A program made the translations under genes and the position numbers. DNA of 64,000 nt, from assembly GCA_965140735.1 (NCBI GenBank), contig OZ223306.1, forward strand, positions 4,092,001-4,156,000. Reading direction: 5' to 3'. Shown here in pieces: positions 25,365 to 32,856 of this stretch. The notes beneath the pieces were generated by a model. It was not told where the DNA came from and did no database searches. It was given only the letters and a program-made list of their open reading frames with translations. The stretch's first letter is position 1. Each line of letters opens with the position of its first letter. The stretch comes from Fusibacter_A sp965140735 (GTDB lineage Bacteria > Bacillota > Clostridia > Peptostreptococcales > Acidaminobacteraceae).

Positions 25365-27014
25365 GTGAAGGGGCAAAAAAATAGAAGAAATCTTATTATA
25401 GGATTGATCGTTTTGATTTTGGTAACAGCGATATCTTACAGCCTATTAATGATAATTTCAGGATTTAGACCTACTAGAGATTTATTTCATGTTTTGGCTC
25501 TAGCGGTTGTTGCGGGACTTGTTTATATAATAAAATATGAAATTTCAAAGCGTGAAAAAATAATGCATTTTTTAAAATCACAAAATACACAACTTTTAAT
25601 GGTATTTGATGAACTGCCTTTCGGTCTGTTGACTGAAGAGATTGATACTGGCAAAATTAATTATTGGAATCAATGGCTCTCTGATAATACTAAATTGTCT
25701 AGAGAAGAGGCATTTGGAAAGTGCTCAGAAGATATTTTTAAATTTGAAGATTTTGATATTTTAAAATCATTGAGACCTGATGAAAAGTTTCCACTTTATG
25801 AAGGCATCTACAAAGATTCTACAGGGGCAGAACGCATTTATCAAATCTCTAAGATTGAAATAGAAGGTTTCAGTGATTTAAACATAAGAATAATTGTTGT
25901 AAATGATGTAACTGATTATAGACATCTTGAAAAGAAAGTACTACAGTCAGATAAGATGAACGCTATAGGTCAACTGGCTGGTGGGATTGCTCATGACTTT
26001 AACAATCAACTCATGGGTATTGCTGGACATGCGAGCCTTATGCTTGCAAGCTCTGAGGGGAGTTCACGAGTTCATGTGGAAAAAATACTGCATCAAACAA
26101 GTGTTGCATCAGAGTTAGTCCATAAACTTTTAACTTTTTCAAATCAAAATATTCACTTCGAAAAATTTGTAAATGTACAGAAGGTCGTAGAACATGCACT
26201 TGCCTCTTTTCATGATCCTGAGTACAAGTCGATTCAAGTTCATAAGTCATTTAAAAGCCCTAATTGTTATGTGCTTGGAGATGAGACTTTTATTGAGAGT
26301 GCCTTCTTAAATATTATTAAAAATGCTTATGAGGCGATAGAAATTGAAGGTACTATAAATATAGCTGTTTATGAAGCGTTTTTAGACGAGGAGAAACTTG
26401 CAACATATTATCAGGATTTGGAATCAGGCACTTATTGTATCGTTGAAATAGAGGATTCAGGCCAAGGCGTGGAAGCACATGAAATTACAAAATGGTTTGA
26501 GCCTTTCTATACAACCAAACCTTTTGGAAAGGGTCATGGAATGGGTCTTTCAGCTGTATACGGTACAATTACAAAGCATAGTGGTGGCATAAAGGTTGAA
26601 AGTCGTCCGAACAGAGGTACAAAATTTACAGTGATTTTACCGATTATTAAAAAGAATCAAATCAATAAAAAACATGAGATTATGATTTTAGATGATGATG
26701 AAATAGTATGTGAAATCATTGAGGCAGTATTATTAGAAAGTGGCTATAATAATGCAAAAATTGTCAATAATGCACAGGATCTTAATTTAGAGAACATTAC
26801 ACTATTAATTTCAGATCGAAATGTACATTCTGATTTTCATGTATTTTTAAAAACGACTTTTGAACGATCACCAGAAATAAAAATCATAGGTATAAGTGGC
26901 TACTTTACAGAGGAAGATTATGCGCTTTTAAACATGTATCCAAACTTTAAACTCCTTGAAAAACCCATAGAGACACGGGTTCTAAGTAAGACCATTAATT
27001 TTCTCTTGGCGTGA
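25365..27014 (+). CDS. Hybrid sensor histidine kinase
   Basis: This 549-residue protein has two membrane segments (about 10-30 and 40-58) with almost no extracellular loop. A PAS-like domain (70-180) follows, then a dimerisation domain with the phosphohistidine in QLAGGIAHDFNNQL, and an ATPase domain with the N-box NIIKNAYEAIE and the G-boxes EDSGQGV and KGHGMGLS. A C-terminal receiver domain (about 440-549) keeps the acidic pair LDDDE, a phosphoacceptor aspartate in LLISDRN, and the KP pair. A signal from inside the membrane or cytoplasm is likely. GTG start behind AAAGGGG. No partner regulator is adjacent. Confidence 0.9.
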   Translation: MKGQKNRRNLIIGLIVLILVTAISYSLLMIISGFRPTRDLFHVLALAVVAGLVYIIKYEISKREKIMHFLKSQNTQLLMVFDELPFGLLTEEIDTGKINYWNQWLSDNTKLSREEAFGKCSEDIFKFEDFDILKSLRPDEKFPLYEGIYKDSTGAERIYQISKIEIEGFSDLNIRIIVVNDVTDYRHLEKKVLQSDKMNAIGQLAGGIAHDFNNQLMGIAGHASLMLASSEGSSRVHVEKILHQTSVASELVHKLLTFSNQNIHFEKFVNVQKVVEHALASFHDPEYKSIQVHKSFKSPNCYVLGDETFIESAFLNIIKNAYEAIEIEGTINIAVYEAFLDEEKLATYYQDLESGTYCIVEIEDSGQGVEAHEITKWFEPFYTTKPFGKGHGMGLSAVYGTITKHSGGIKVESRPNRGTKFTVILPIIKKNQINKKHEIMILDDDEIVCEIIEAVLLESGYNNAKIVNNAQDLNLENITLLISDRNVHSDFHVFLKTTFERSPEIKIIGISGYFTEEDYALLNMYPNFKLLEKPIETRVLSKTINFLLA

Positions 27015-27075
27015 TTTATGATTGTGGGTGTGTGCCTATTTAAATGGATTTCACAAAATATTCATAAAAAGAATC

Positions 27076-27104
27076 TTGACAGATGTTTCGTATAGCTGTA
27101 AACT
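27076..27104 (+). promoter_or_regulatory. Sigma-A promoter of the T-box cysKE unit
   Basis: A perfect TTGACA at 27076-27081 and TAAACT at 27099-27104 are separated by 17 bases. Transcription should start near 27111, just upstream of the T-box leader. Confidence 0.7.
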
Positions 27105-27159
27105 AATATCAATAAATGATAACCGACTAAAACAGTTGGAATTAAAATTCAGTTTAAAT

Positions 27160-27410
27160 GTGTTGAAGAAGGAAAGTAAGTCAAAGGAAACTCACAGAGA
27201 GAAAATCATTGGTGGAAGATTTTCAGGGGAATTTGATCGAAGTGCCCTTCGGAGCAATGTACCGAACTAACAGTAGGCTACATCGGGATCTCCCGTTATA
27301 GAGATAGAGCATAAAGTGCTTGAAAGTGGGCGATTAGCCAATTAGAGTGGAACCGCGGAGTACAAACTTCGTCTCTTATAGAAATATAAGAGGCGGAGTT
27401 TTTTTTATAG
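27160..27410 (+). ncRNA. T-box riboswitch leader of cysK-cysE
   Basis: The leader has the T-box core AGAGTGGAACCGCGG at 27344-27358, followed by a terminator (AACTTCGTCTCTTATA paired with TATAAGAGGCGGAGTT, then eight T). Stem I is visible: a basal helix GAAGG at 27168 with CCTTC at 27246, an AGTA/GAA loop-E pair, the AGAGA bulge, and the GGTGGAA apical loop. The specifier is probably the cysteine codon TGC at 27243-27245, which suits the downstream genes, although the GTG one base earlier is also possible. Uncharged tRNA would stop termination and turn on cysteine synthesis. Confidence 0.9.
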
Positions 27411-27413
27411 GAC

Positions 27414-27517
27414 AACAAGATTTGAGCCGAAAGCTGTGATGAGGAGTGTTCAACCTCAAACAGCGTCAGTGAAAATCGGTTTGAGGCATCGAAAGATGGC
27501 TCAAATGTTGTTTTTAA
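27414..27517 (+). repeat. Structured 104-bp repeat, copy A
   Basis: This element is nearly identical to 53580-53684 (two substitutions and one extra T). The ends AACAAGATTTGAGCC and GGCTCAAATGTTGTT pair over 15 positions with one mismatch and are followed by TTTTT. Inside are a hairpin closed by GCTGT/ACAGC, a GNRA-capped hairpin CATC-GAAA-GATG, and a second pairing CCTCAAAC with GTTTGAGG that competes with part of the first. It lies between the T-box terminator and cysK. It could be a mobile repeat with RNA structure or a regulatory RNA. Confidence 0.8.
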
Positions 27518-27593
27518 TTATGAATCTAAATCCAAAGTGGATCTAGACACCTCACTTTAAACTGAATATCTTATGAGAAGGGATATGAATAAA

Positions 27594-28499
27594 ATGATTA
27601 AATCAAATGTAAGAGAACTTGTAGGCAATACACCAATCGTTAAACTTGAAAGAATACCATCGGAGCATATGGCTGATGTCTACATTAAACTTGAAGGATT
27701 CAATGTAACTGGAAGTGTAAAGGTAAGACCAGCGTTAGGGATGATAGAAGGGGCCGAAAAACGAGGCGATTTAAAACCCGGAATGGTCATCGTAGAACCA
27801 ACTAGTGGTAATACAGGTATTGCACTTGCTTATATCGGAAAAATGAAAGGCTATGATGTGAAAATTGTCATGCCAGATACGATGAGTGTGGAAAGACGTA
27901 ATATCATAAAAGCATATGGTGCTGAACTCATTTTAACAGATGGGACAAAGGGTATGAGTGGTGCCATTCAAGAAGCCACTTTAATGGCAGAGGATGCCAA
28001 TGTCTATATGCCTCAGCAATTTAAAAATGTAGATAACAGTGCAATTCACTATGAAACCACTGGTGTAGAAATCATTAATGATTTTGACGAGCTAGATGCC
28101 TTTGTGGCAACTGTAGGTACAGGCGGTACAATCACAGGCGTGGGTAAACGCTTAAAAGAACATTATACTTCATTGGAAGTGTTCGCTGTGGAACCTGTGG
28201 AGTCACCAGTATTATCAGGAGATAAAGCAGGACCACATAAAATTCAAGGGATTGGTGCAGGATTTGTACCAGATGTTTTAGAAGTTAATATCTATGATGA
28301 CGTTTTAAAAGTAAGCAGTGAAGATGCTATTAATATGACAAAGAGACTTATGGATGAAGAAGGGTTATTCCTTGGAATTTCTTCAGGCGCAGCAGTGGTT
28401 GCAGCACTGGAAGTTGCTTCTAAACTTGGCAGAGGTAAAAAGGTACTCACCCTATCACCAGATGGTGGCGATAAGTATATTTCTAATAATGTATTTTAA
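27594..28499 (+). CDS. cysK: Cysteine synthase (O-acetylserine sulfhydrylase)
   Basis: This 301-residue PLP enzyme makes cysteine from O-acetylserine and sulfide. The PLP lysine lies in NVTGSVKVRPA, slightly altered from the usual GGSVKDR, and the phosphate and substrate loops are EPTSGNTGIAL and VGTGGTITG. SPDGGDKY near the end is standard. Three in-frame ATGs lie close together; the last has the best spacing from GAAGGG. It forms an operon with cysE and is controlled by the T-box upstream. Confidence 0.93.
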   Translation: MIKSNVRELVGNTPIVKLERIPSEHMADVYIKLEGFNVTGSVKVRPALGMIEGAEKRGDLKPGMVIVEPTSGNTGIALAYIGKMKGYDVKIVMPDTMSVERRNIIKAYGAELILTDGTKGMSGAIQEATLMAEDANVYMPQQFKNVDNSAIHYETTGVEIINDFDELDAFVATVGTGGTITGVGKRLKEHYTSLEVFAVEPVESPVLSGDKAGPHKIQGIGAGFVPDVLEVNIYDDVLKVSSEDAINMTKRLMDEEGLFLGISSGAAVVAALEVASKLGRGKKVLTLSPDGGDKYISNNVF

Positions 28500-28537
28500 A
28501 TGCGAAGGTGCTATAGATTGATTAAGAAAAGAGGCAT

Positions 28538-29149
28538 ATGATGTTTTCAAGAATAAAGAGTCATCTAGACAATATATTAAACAGTGATCCAGCAGCAAGA
28601 AGTTATTTCGAAGTCATGTTACTATATCCATCAGTACATGCAGTGGCAGCTTATAGAGTATCTCATTTTTTATATAAACATAAATTCTTTTTTATGGCAA
28701 GATTGATTTCTCAAACCTCTAGGCTTTTTACAGGTATTGAGATTCATCCAGGGGCAACCATTGGTCATGCACTCTTTATTGATCACGGTATGGGCGTAGT
28801 TGTGGGTGAGACTACAATCATTGGAGACTATGTGACGATTTATCAAGGGGCTACTCTAGGTGGAACTGGTAAAGATACTGGTAAGAGACATCCAACCATA
28901 GGCGATCGTGTTGTAATCGGTGCAGGTGCCAAGATACTAGGACCTATCCACATCGCAGCGGGTAGTAAAGTGGGTGCAGGTTCTGTGGTCTTGAAAGATA
29001 CAAAAACAGAATCAACAGCAGTAGGTATCCCAGCTAGAGTCATCGGTGGCGTTGATCGTGCCATCATTCCGATTGAAACCGTAAGAATAAAACGAGAACA
29101 GTATGATCAAGCCGAAAAATATGAAATTTATAATGATATGATCATATAA
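28538..29149 (+). CDS. cysE: Serine O-acetyltransferase
   Basis: This 203-residue enzyme acetylates serine to O-acetylserine, the substrate of CysK. The left-handed hexapeptide repeat domain has IHPGATIGHALFIDHGMGVVVG, GATLGGTGKD, and the tail GIPARVIGG. The N-terminal helical region is shorter than in enteric CysE, which is normal for Gram-positive and cytosolic short forms. It lies 38 bases after cysK. Its stop codon is embedded in the outer stem of the cloverleaf repeat that follows. Confidence 0.95.
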   Translation: MMFSRIKSHLDNILNSDPAARSYFEVMLLYPSVHAVAAYRVSHFLYKHKFFFMARLISQTSRLFTGIEIHPGATIGHALFIDHGMGVVVGETTIIGDYVTIYQGATLGGTGKDTGKRHPTIGDRVVIGAGAKILGPIHIAAGSKVGAGSVVLKDTKTESTAVGIPARVIGGVDRAIIPIETVRIKREQYDQAEKYEIYNDMII

Positions 29150-29230
29150 CCCGCTGGAAGAAGCAATGCTTCTTCCCAAATCAGTGGCAATTGCCACTGA
29201 TTGCAAGCCCACTTGGGCTTGCAGCGGGTT
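29148..29230 (+). repeat. Cloverleaf-forming inverted repeat after cysE
   Basis: An outer 9-bp stem AACCCGCTG/CAGCGGGTT encloses three hairpins. They are GGAAGAAGC/GCTTCTTCC (29156-29176), a perfect 24-bp palindrome beginning AATCAGTGGCAA (29179-29202), and GCAAGCCCA/TGGGCTTGC (29203-29222). All arms are perfect. There is no T run, so it is not a simple terminator. It could form a four-way junction in RNA or single-stranded DNA. Confidence 0.85.
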
Positions 29231-29402
29231 ACGAGGGTAGCAGAGCGGACCGAGTATCTTGTTCAACCGAGAATTTTCTGATGCGGTAGAGTGGTGCGGG
29301 TTACGAGGGTAGCGCAGCGGACCGAGTGGCTTGTTCAACCGAAGATTTTCTGATGCGGTAGAGTGGTGCGGGTTACGAGGGTAGCAGAGCGGACCGAGTG
29401 GA
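29224..29402 (+). repeat. 72-bp tandem repeat, about 2.5 copies
   Basis: Units begin with GCGGGTTACGAGGGTAGC at 29224, 29296 and 29368, exactly 72 bases apart. The third stops after about 35 bases at GAGTGG. Copies differ at a few positions. The GC content is clearly higher than in the surrounding DNA. The first unit overlaps the right arm of the cloverleaf, so the two structures probably belong to one element. Confidence 0.9.
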
Positions 29403-29588
29403 TTAAAGCATATGAGTCTAACTTTTGTGTGTCATTACATGAAGAGAGACTGGTGTGCTTTTCTTTATTTCCAACAGAGTATAATCGACATATAATCATA
29501 AAACTCAAGATATGGTACACATCAAACTGGATGAAAAAAAGGTTTTAACCCTTCGAAATGATATTTGGATACTCGCAATAAAAGTGAT

Positions 29589-30095
29589 CTAGTAATCCGT
29601 TTTTTTAGTTGTGATAAGTGAAGCAAAATAAATTAAAATAACATCTATAACATTTATAAGAAAAGCCATGTAAGATGTAATTCTGAAATTTAGCAATTCA
29701 TATCGTGTGTATGCCTCATAAGAAATTTCTCTGAGAATTCGGCCTTTATCAACAAGGAAATACTTGCCTTCTATTATTTCAGGGCCACCACCAGACATAT
29801 CAGAGACACCGCTAAAAACAACAAAAACGCCAACGATTAGCAGTATTATTAATAGATATCGGATTTTGCTATTTATATGAATAAACAAATCTTCGAACGA
29901 AATAACGATACCATTTTTATGTCTAATAAAATTTAGAACAGTAACAAGTAAAATTGATTGGACGATAATTGTGGTAAAATATAAGTTGAATATTAGAGAA
30001 TGCTCAATTGGCAAACTCAAAATAAGAGGTACTAAAAAAAACAAAAACCCAGCAATTGAAGCTGCGATATTTAATATAAATAATGATAATAACAT
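29589..30095 (-). CDS. Hypothetical membrane protein
   Basis: This 168-residue protein has four hydrophobic segments at about residues 2-28, 38-57, 80-97 and 142-162. Between the third and fourth lies a soluble stretch with SGGGPEIIEGKYFLVDKGR and EISYEAYTRYELLNFR. A perfect GGGAGG site precedes the start, so I consider it a real gene. I do not recognise a family. It is a single gene, reading towards the tandem-repeat region. Confidence 0.7.
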   Translation of the reverse strand: MLLSLFILNIAASIAGFLFFLVPLILSLPIEHSLIFNLYFTTIIVQSILLVTVLNFIRHKNGIVISFEDLFIHINSKIRYLLIILLIVGVFVVFSGVSDMSGGGPEIIEGKYFLVDKGRILREISYEAYTRYELLNFRITSYMAFLINVIDVILIYFASLITTKKTDY

Positions 30096-30535
30096 TCTTA
30101 CCTCCCATATGAATGACAGTGACTTTTTGTATAATTAAAGCCATAACTTTTATAATGCTCCCAACAAGGCAATTAATCTCTGCACAAGTCAAAAATTTAA
30201 ATGCCACTTTGAACGTTCTTAAATCTATTTCTATATAAATATTATAGGATAAAATTTTATTTTGATCAATTTTTTCCCATCTCTCTGAGTATCCTTTATA
30301 TAAGAGCACAAAGCATATTGATAAAGATTATACCTTAGTTAAGTTTTTAACAAATAACCTTCTTGAGTATAAGGTTTAAAGCTTACAAAGTGCTTGTTTG
30401 GATTATAATCACAAAACGTAACATATGTTACATACCAAATGCAAACTTCCCTTTATAATAAGGGTATAAGATGTGAAGCGAGATCAAGAGATCTGAAAAT
30501 GAGGATGGAAACTTGAAAGTTATTAGGAGGCGCAA
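30096..30535. other. Intergenic region with operator near its right end
   Basis: This 440-base AT-rich gap separates divergent genes. A 101-codon frame on the minus strand (30004-30309) overlaps the membrane protein gene out of frame and looks spurious. The only clear element is the palindrome at 30418 described separately. Confidence 0.5.
30418..30431 (+). promoter_or_regulatory. GTAAC-N4-GTTAC operator, Crp/Fnr (HcpR)-like
   Basis: GTAACATATGTTAC is a perfect 14-bp palindrome, 105 bases before the iron-sulfur protein gene. A TATAAT at 30454-30459 lies 22 bases beyond it. This places the site at about position -40, where Crp/Fnr-type activators bind. I recall similar half-sites for HcpR regulators that control hybrid-cluster proteins; this is inference. 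Confidence 0.6.
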
Positions 30536-31336
30536 ATGAAAAGAAATGTCATTGAGATAAATGAAGAAAAATGTATTGGCTGTGGATTATGTGCAGGTGC
30601 TTGTATGCAAGGTGCCATCGAAATTATAGAAGGCAAAGCGAAACTTGTCAGCGAATCTTATTGTGATGGGCTTGGTATGTGCTTGCCAAAGTGCCCAGTG
30701 GACGCAATTCATGTTGTGGAAAAAGAGACAGATCAATTCGATACTTCTAGAAAAAATATTAAAGCAAAATCAAATAGTGAAATGAAAACTGAAACTCAAT
30801 CTGAATCAGTTGAACCACTTGCATGTGGATGTCCGGGAACGGCAGCAAAATCAATTCAGAGAACAGCTCAGATAGAACCACTTGGTGTGGTGACTTCTCA
30901 GGTACATTCAAGTTCACAAAATGGCGTTAACTCTACGACTAATACGTCTGTAAGTTCTAATGTCACTATTGGTTCAGAACTTATGCAATGGCCGGTACAG
31001 CTTAGACTTGTGAGCCCTACTGCACCCTATTTTAAAAATGCAGATTTGTTGATTGCAGCAGATTGTACGGCGTTTGCTTATGGTGATTTTCATAGAGATT
31101 TTATCAAGGGTAAAGTAACCGTAATTGGTTGTCCAAAATTAGATGATAATCAGTATAATACGGATAAGATTGCACAGATTCTTGCTGAAAATGACATTAA
31201 GAGTATCACTGTCGTTAGAATGGAAGTACCGTGCTGTGGGGGTATGATTCAAGCGGTTAAACAAGCGATGCTCAAAGCACAATGCATCGTACCTTATGCA
31301 GAAGTCACGATTTCCTCAGACGGTAGAGTATTATAA
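30536..31336 (+). CDS. Two-[4Fe-4S] ferredoxin-like protein with long C-terminal domain
   Basis: This 266-residue protein begins with two iron-sulfur motifs, CIGCGLCAGAC (residues 13-23) and CDGLGMCLPKCP. A polar linker of about 75 residues follows, rich in serine, threonine and asparagine. The C-terminal domain has further cysteines in DCTAF, GCPKLDD and VPCCGG. Proteins of this type often sit beside hybrid cluster protein genes in Clostridia, probably as its electron donor, but no hcp gene is in this window. AGGAGG precedes the start. Confidence 0.8.
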   Translation: MKRNVIEINEEKCIGCGLCAGACMQGAIEIIEGKAKLVSESYCDGLGMCLPKCPVDAIHVVEKETDQFDTSRKNIKAKSNSEMKTETQSESVEPLACGCPGTAAKSIQRTAQIEPLGVVTSQVHSSSQNGVNSTTNTSVSSNVTIGSELMQWPVQLRLVSPTAPYFKNADLLIAADCTAFAYGDFHRDFIKGKVTVIGCPKLDDNQYNTDKIAQILAENDIKSITVVRMEVPCCGGMIQAVKQAMLKAQCIVPYAEVTISSDGRVL

Positions 31337-31397
31337 AAAAGCATAACATTAAAGGCAGTAGTATCTGACGCCATGATTATACAAATCGAGTTTAAAA

Positions 31398-31443
31398 AAA
31401 ACGTGGTATTTGAAGTTCTTATTTCAAATACCACGTTTTTTTT
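31398..31443 (+). terminator. Rho-independent terminator after the iron-sulfur gene
   Basis: AACGTGGTATTTGAA and TTTCAAATACCACGTT form a near-perfect stem flanked by A and T runs. It may work in both directions. Confidence 0.9.
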
Positions 31444-31499
31444 GTTAAACTACAAAGTTTGAGATAAAAGACTTGAAACGTAAGAAGAGATGCTTTATA

Positions 31500-31531
31500 A
31501 TATGAGTATACTCATATGAGTGAACTCATAT
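31500..31531 (+). promoter_or_regulatory. Double TetR operator
   Basis: A perfect 18-bp palindrome ATATGAGTATACTCATAT (31500-31517) overlaps a second, imperfect one ATATGAGTGAACTCATAT (31514-31531), with centres 14 bases apart. It lies 30 bases before the TetR start, so autoregulation of the efflux operon is likely. Confidence 0.8.
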
Positions 31532-31560
31532 TAATTTTGAGCAATAAATTGGAGGCAGTT

Positions 31561-32169
31561 ATGGCACGTATTGGCGCTGAAAAAAAGGCTGAAATCAGAA
31601 ACAAGATTTTAGAAGTTTCAAAAGAATTATTTATCTCTAAGGGGTATGAAAACACAAGTACCAGTGAAATTGCAAAGTCTGTAGGCATAGCAGAAGGGAC
31701 TGTGTTTAACTATTTTAAAACTAAATCAGAAATCTATATGTCCATCCTATCTGTATCCTTCATCAATATAGAAGATGAAGCATTAGCTCAGATAGATTTT
31801 ACCACAGGCGTGGTAGATATTTTTATGGAGTTAATTGAAAAAACAGGCAAGAAGATACTGATTTTACCTAAACGCGTCTTGATAGAGATGGGTGCAGTTA
31901 TGATTAATGTCACTAAATCTAAACCTAATTTACTGAAGAAAATGGCTGAAATAGATTTTAAATTTATGGATCAAGTTTATGAAATTATCATCAAGCTTCA
32001 AGAGACTGGTGCGATTAAACCTTGTGATGCAAGGATATTAAGTGAATCTGTTTACAGTGCTTTTATGTATGAGTTTATGATGTATGTCTATGAAAAGGAA
32101 CGCACCATTGATGAGATGCATAAACGTATTCGTGAAAAACTTGTTTTTATTTGTAAGGGGTACGTCTAA
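31561..32169 (+). CDS. TetR-family regulator of the adjacent efflux operon
   Basis: This 202-residue regulator has a TetR helix-turn-helix (ISKGYENTSTSEIAKSVGIA and EGTVFNYFKTKSEIY, about residues 24-58) and a helical ligand domain. The start follows GGAGG; an earlier in-frame ATG at 31516 lies inside the operator. The stop abuts the ABC ATPase gene. It presumably represses the whole unit through the double palindrome upstream and is released by a compound exported by the pump. Confidence 0.93.
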   Translation: MARIGAEKKAEIRNKILEVSKELFISKGYENTSTSEIAKSVGIAEGTVFNYFKTKSEIYMSILSVSFINIEDEALAQIDFTTGVVDIFMELIEKTGKKILILPKRVLIEMGAVMINVTKSKPNLLKKMAEIDFKFMDQVYEIIIKLQETGAIKPCDARILSESVYSAFMYEFMMYVYEKERTIDEMHKRIREKLVFICKGYV

Positions 32170-32856
32170 ATGAAAAACAATAGAAAACCTTTATTGACAG
32201 CAAAGGGATTAGGTAAAACCTATATCATGGGTGAAGTCGAGGTCGAAGCTTTGAAAGAGGTTGACTTTGAAATATTTGAAGGTGAATTTATAGTGGTTCT
32301 CGGTCCCAGTGGTTCTGGTAAAAGTACATTACTCAACTTGATTGGTGGGATGGATAAAATTGAAAGAGGTCAATTTTATTTTAGGAATCAACCGGTCCAT
32401 GGCCTTGATAAAAATGGATTATCGGATTATAGAAGAAATGTCATTGGTTTTGTCTTTCAATTTTATAATTTGATGCCAACACTCAACGCCTATGAAAACA
32501 TTGAACTCGCAGCAGAACTTTCGGAAAAGCCATTATCGATTGACCAAGTTTTGAAAGATGTTGGTCTTGCTGAAAGAGCACATCACTTTCCAGCGCAAAT
32601 GTCTGGGGGGCAACAACAACGTGTAGCTCTTGCAAGGGCAATTATAAAGAATCCTGAAATTTTATTGTGTGATGAACCAACGGGTGCGCTTGATACAACC
32701 ACTGGAGATCAAGTGATGTCGCTTTTAAAAAGCATCAATCAAACCTACGGGAAGACGATTATCGTTATCACACATGATACGGATATCGCGAAACTTGCAG
32801 ATCGTGTATTTCACATTAGAGATGGGCGATTACAAAGTATAGAAAAGGTGGAGTAG
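32170..32856 (+). CDS. ABC transporter ATPase, LolD/MacB type
   Basis: This 228-residue ATPase has Walker A GPSGSGKST, the Q-loop FVFQFYNLMPTL, the signature MSGGQQQRVALARA, Walker B ILLCDEPTGALD, and the switch histidine in VITHD. It belongs to the group that pairs with FtsX-like permeases and moves substrates from the membrane or outer face rather than across it. Its stop abuts the permease start at 32857. Confidence 0.95.
   Translation: MKNNRKPLLTAKGLGKTYIMGEVEVEALKEVDFEIFEGEFIVVLGPSGSGKSTLLNLIGGMDKIERGQFYFRNQPVHGLDKNGLSDYRRNVIGFVFQFYNLMPTLNAYENIELAAELSEKPLSIDQVLKDVGLAERAHHFPAQMSGGQQQRVALARAIIKNPEILLCDEPTGALDTTTGDQVMSLLKSINQTYGKTIIVITHDTDIAKLADRVFHIRDGRLQSIEKVE

Noticed and set aside
27022..27270. 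82-codon open frame after the hybrid kinase
   Set aside because: It covers the promoter and stem I of the T-box leader and has no recognisable protein features.
29012..29338. 108-codon minus-strand frame with repeated GPLRYPRNP-like peptides
   Set aside because: The peptide repetition is only the translation of the 72-base tandem DNA repeat and the overlap with cysE.
29363..29548. 61-codon plus-strand frame after the tandem repeat
   Set aside because: It starts within the repeat, has no ribosome site and no recognised family.
30004..30309. 101-codon minus-strand frame overlapping the membrane protein gene
   Set aside because: It overlaps a better supported gene in another frame and has no ribosome site or family signature.
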